This document shows positions 62,962 to 64,000 of a stretch of 64,000 nt of DNA, piece after piece. Source of the stretch: Diphasiastrum complanatum (taxonomy: Eukaryota; Streptophyta; Lycopodiopsida; Lycopodiales; Lycopodiaceae); contig CM055095.1 of NCBI GenBank assembly GCA_029204225.1, forward strand, positions 64,527,976-64,591,975, in the 5' to 3' direction. Below the pieces are notes generated by a model. It saw only the letters and a list, made by a program, of their open reading frames with translations. It was not told the origin of the DNA and did no database searches. Position 1 is the stretch's first letter. Each line of letters opens with the position of its first letter. A program made the translations under genes and the position numbers.

Positions 62962-63475
62962 CATCATAGGTCCCGCAGTACCGGGTACCGAGGATCCCCT
63001 CCTAAAAAATGGCTCCCCCTCCCAAAATATGTCTTCCCCTCTCGAACAATGCGACACGTCGGTTGGCACACTTCGGCCACGTACACACATACATCTTCCA
63101 CCCGTCAACGAGGAGATACTAAATTTTCAAATCATTGGAAAATCATCGCCCGTCAACGAGATACTCAATTTCCAAATCATCGACCGTCACCTAGATTGAC
63201 CTCCATTGCCCGTCAACGACCGGCACTCACAACTAGTATATATATATGTATACATCATAGGTCCCGCGGTACCGGGTACCGAGGATTCCGGTACCGCGAT
63301 ACCTTACCGGTCCCACGGTACCAAAAAAAAAAATTACGAAAATAACAAGGGAAAAAAATTTAAATTTTTTATAGTTATCTTTTTATAATGGTACCGCCCT
63401 GGTACCACGGATCCAAGGGCGGTACCATTGTTATGGTATCGACGGTACCATAACAACGGTACCACATGGCACTAT
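62962..63475. repeat. GGTACC-rich palindromic words
   Basis: 'gtaccgggtaccgagg', 'ccggtaccgcgatacc', 'cacggtacca' and similar words recur on both sides of unit 2, around 62,975-62,998, 63,268-63,325 and 63,390-63,475. It is a degenerate palindromic repeat rather than a gene. Confidence 0.7.
63000..63236 (+). mobile_element. Helitron-like 3' terminal block, unit 2
   Basis: Near-identical copy of unit 1 (offset about 341 bp), hairpin 63,208-63,224, CTAG 63,233-63,236, followed by TA repeats and the same 'catcataggtcccgc' flank. Tandem duplication explains the pair better than two independent insertions. Confidence 0.55.
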
Positions 63476-63477
<2 letters not shown>

Positions 63478-63514
<37 letters not shown>

Positions 63515-63516
63515 GT

Positions 63517-63547
<31 letters not shown>

Positions 63548-63549
63548 TA
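63478..63549. repeat. (TA)n then (CA)n microsatellites
   Basis: TA at 63,478-63,513 and ACAC from about 63,530 to 63,546. Confidence 0.9.
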
Positions 63550-63550
63550 T

Positions 63551-63600
63551 ACTAGTATAGAGTGCCCGTTGTTGACGAGCAATGGATGGCAGACGACGCG
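63551..63600 (-). mobile_element. Helitron-like 3' terminus, minus orientation
   Basis: Plus-strand 'actagtatagagtgcccgtt' is the reverse complement of the CTAG terminus; the hairpin stem is at 63,564-63,580 (GCCCGTT/GACGAGC) and CTAG at 63,552-63,555 reading leftward. Confidence 0.45.
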
Positions 63601-63778
63601 GGCTGGCGGACGGGCGTCATCGATTATGTTTTTTTAGGTGGACTGATAGGAGAAGGGAAGAACATATGGGGTGGGAACATAAATTCATTTTTAATGGAAT
63701 GGAGGCACCCCAACCTTCTTAAATTTTTTTAGGGGCATGGAGGCACCTCCCTCCCTCTATGAGTGGTTGGTCAGCCTG

Positions 63779-63784
<6 letters not shown>

Positions 63785-63862
<78 letters not shown>
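63785..63862. repeat. (GA)n microsatellite, 78 bp
   Basis: GA tract followed by nine A residues. Confidence 0.97.
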
Positions 63863-63866
<4 letters not shown>

Positions 63867-63968
63867 AAAACTGGGGCCCGTGGGAGGGAGGGAAGGAGGA
63901 AAAATGACTCTAGGCTCTATACTTCATCCATACAATATACCTCATCCACAAAGTTTTTTATATGGAGA

Positions 63969-64000
63969 TGTGTGTGTGTGTGTGTGTGCACGCACACACA
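63969..64000. repeat. (TG)n(CA)n at window edge
   Basis: TG repeats, then GCACGCACACACA; the palindromic arrangement is cut by the window end. Confidence 0.85.

Overview
This window is nuclear DNA of a land plant. The evidence is one intron-containing gene for a plastid-type START/Coq10-fold protein, fragments of a plant clade-D PP2C phosphatase and of the Paf1-complex subunit RTF1/VIP5, plant-type Ty1/Copia and Ty3/Gypsy retrotransposons with Met-tRNA primer sites, and Helitron remnants. I cannot name the species. The extreme density of long (CT)n tracts and the nested transposons suggest a large, repeat-rich genome, possibly a non-seed plant; that is inference.

Layout. 1-3,870: LTR-like AT-rich DNA, a fold-back repeat, a (CT)n tract and an RTF1/VIP5 pseudogene. 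3,870-4,840: a ~16-bp degenerate satellite. 4,850-8,390: a Helitron-like 3' end, a fold-back repeat, unassigned DNA, a duplicated PP2C last-exon fragment and the left part of a Helitron Rep pseudogene. 8,396-13,842: a complete, young, minus-strand Copia element with 654-bp LTRs and TSD GTTCG, inserted into that Rep pseudogene, which resumes at 13,848-14,979. 15,100-23,490: a cluster of (CT)n tracts, hairpin-forming 'ctcacggttctc' tandem units, 'ggccgcataggga' minisatellites, Helitron-like ends and one P/Q composite repeat. 25,284-30,767: the only plausible live gene, in three exons, with an LTR-like insertion in intron 1. 32,600-33,400: a TCGCGA-rich cluster and a Gypsy integrase scrap. 34,600-41,460: two decayed minus-strand Copia elements, the second still showing protease, DDE integrase and YVDD reverse-transcriptase signatures. 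43,569-47,345: a mosaic of P-P-Q-Q repeat, Copia gag/protease and RTF1 pseudogene. 48,650-53,300: a decayed minus-strand Copia. 54,069-58,219: a plus-strand Copia with both LTRs, TSD AACAG and an internal deletion removing integrase. 58,240-62,450: long (CT)n(CA)n tracts and a 3-kb array of T-tracts about 11 bp apart. 62,450-64,000: duplicated Helitron-like ends, GGTACC palindromes and TA/CA/GA microsatellites.

There are no operons and no coordinated pathway. The window is mostly a record of transposition, nested insertion and capture of host gene fragments. The strongest leads are a recently mobile Copia with a long stop-free but catalytically degraded pol frame, a recurrent hairpin-plus-CTAG terminus, RTF1 fragments that share one frameshift, and a CACACGTGTG palindrome recurring in LTRs of several Copia families. 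Homology calls were made by eye from translations; no database search was run.
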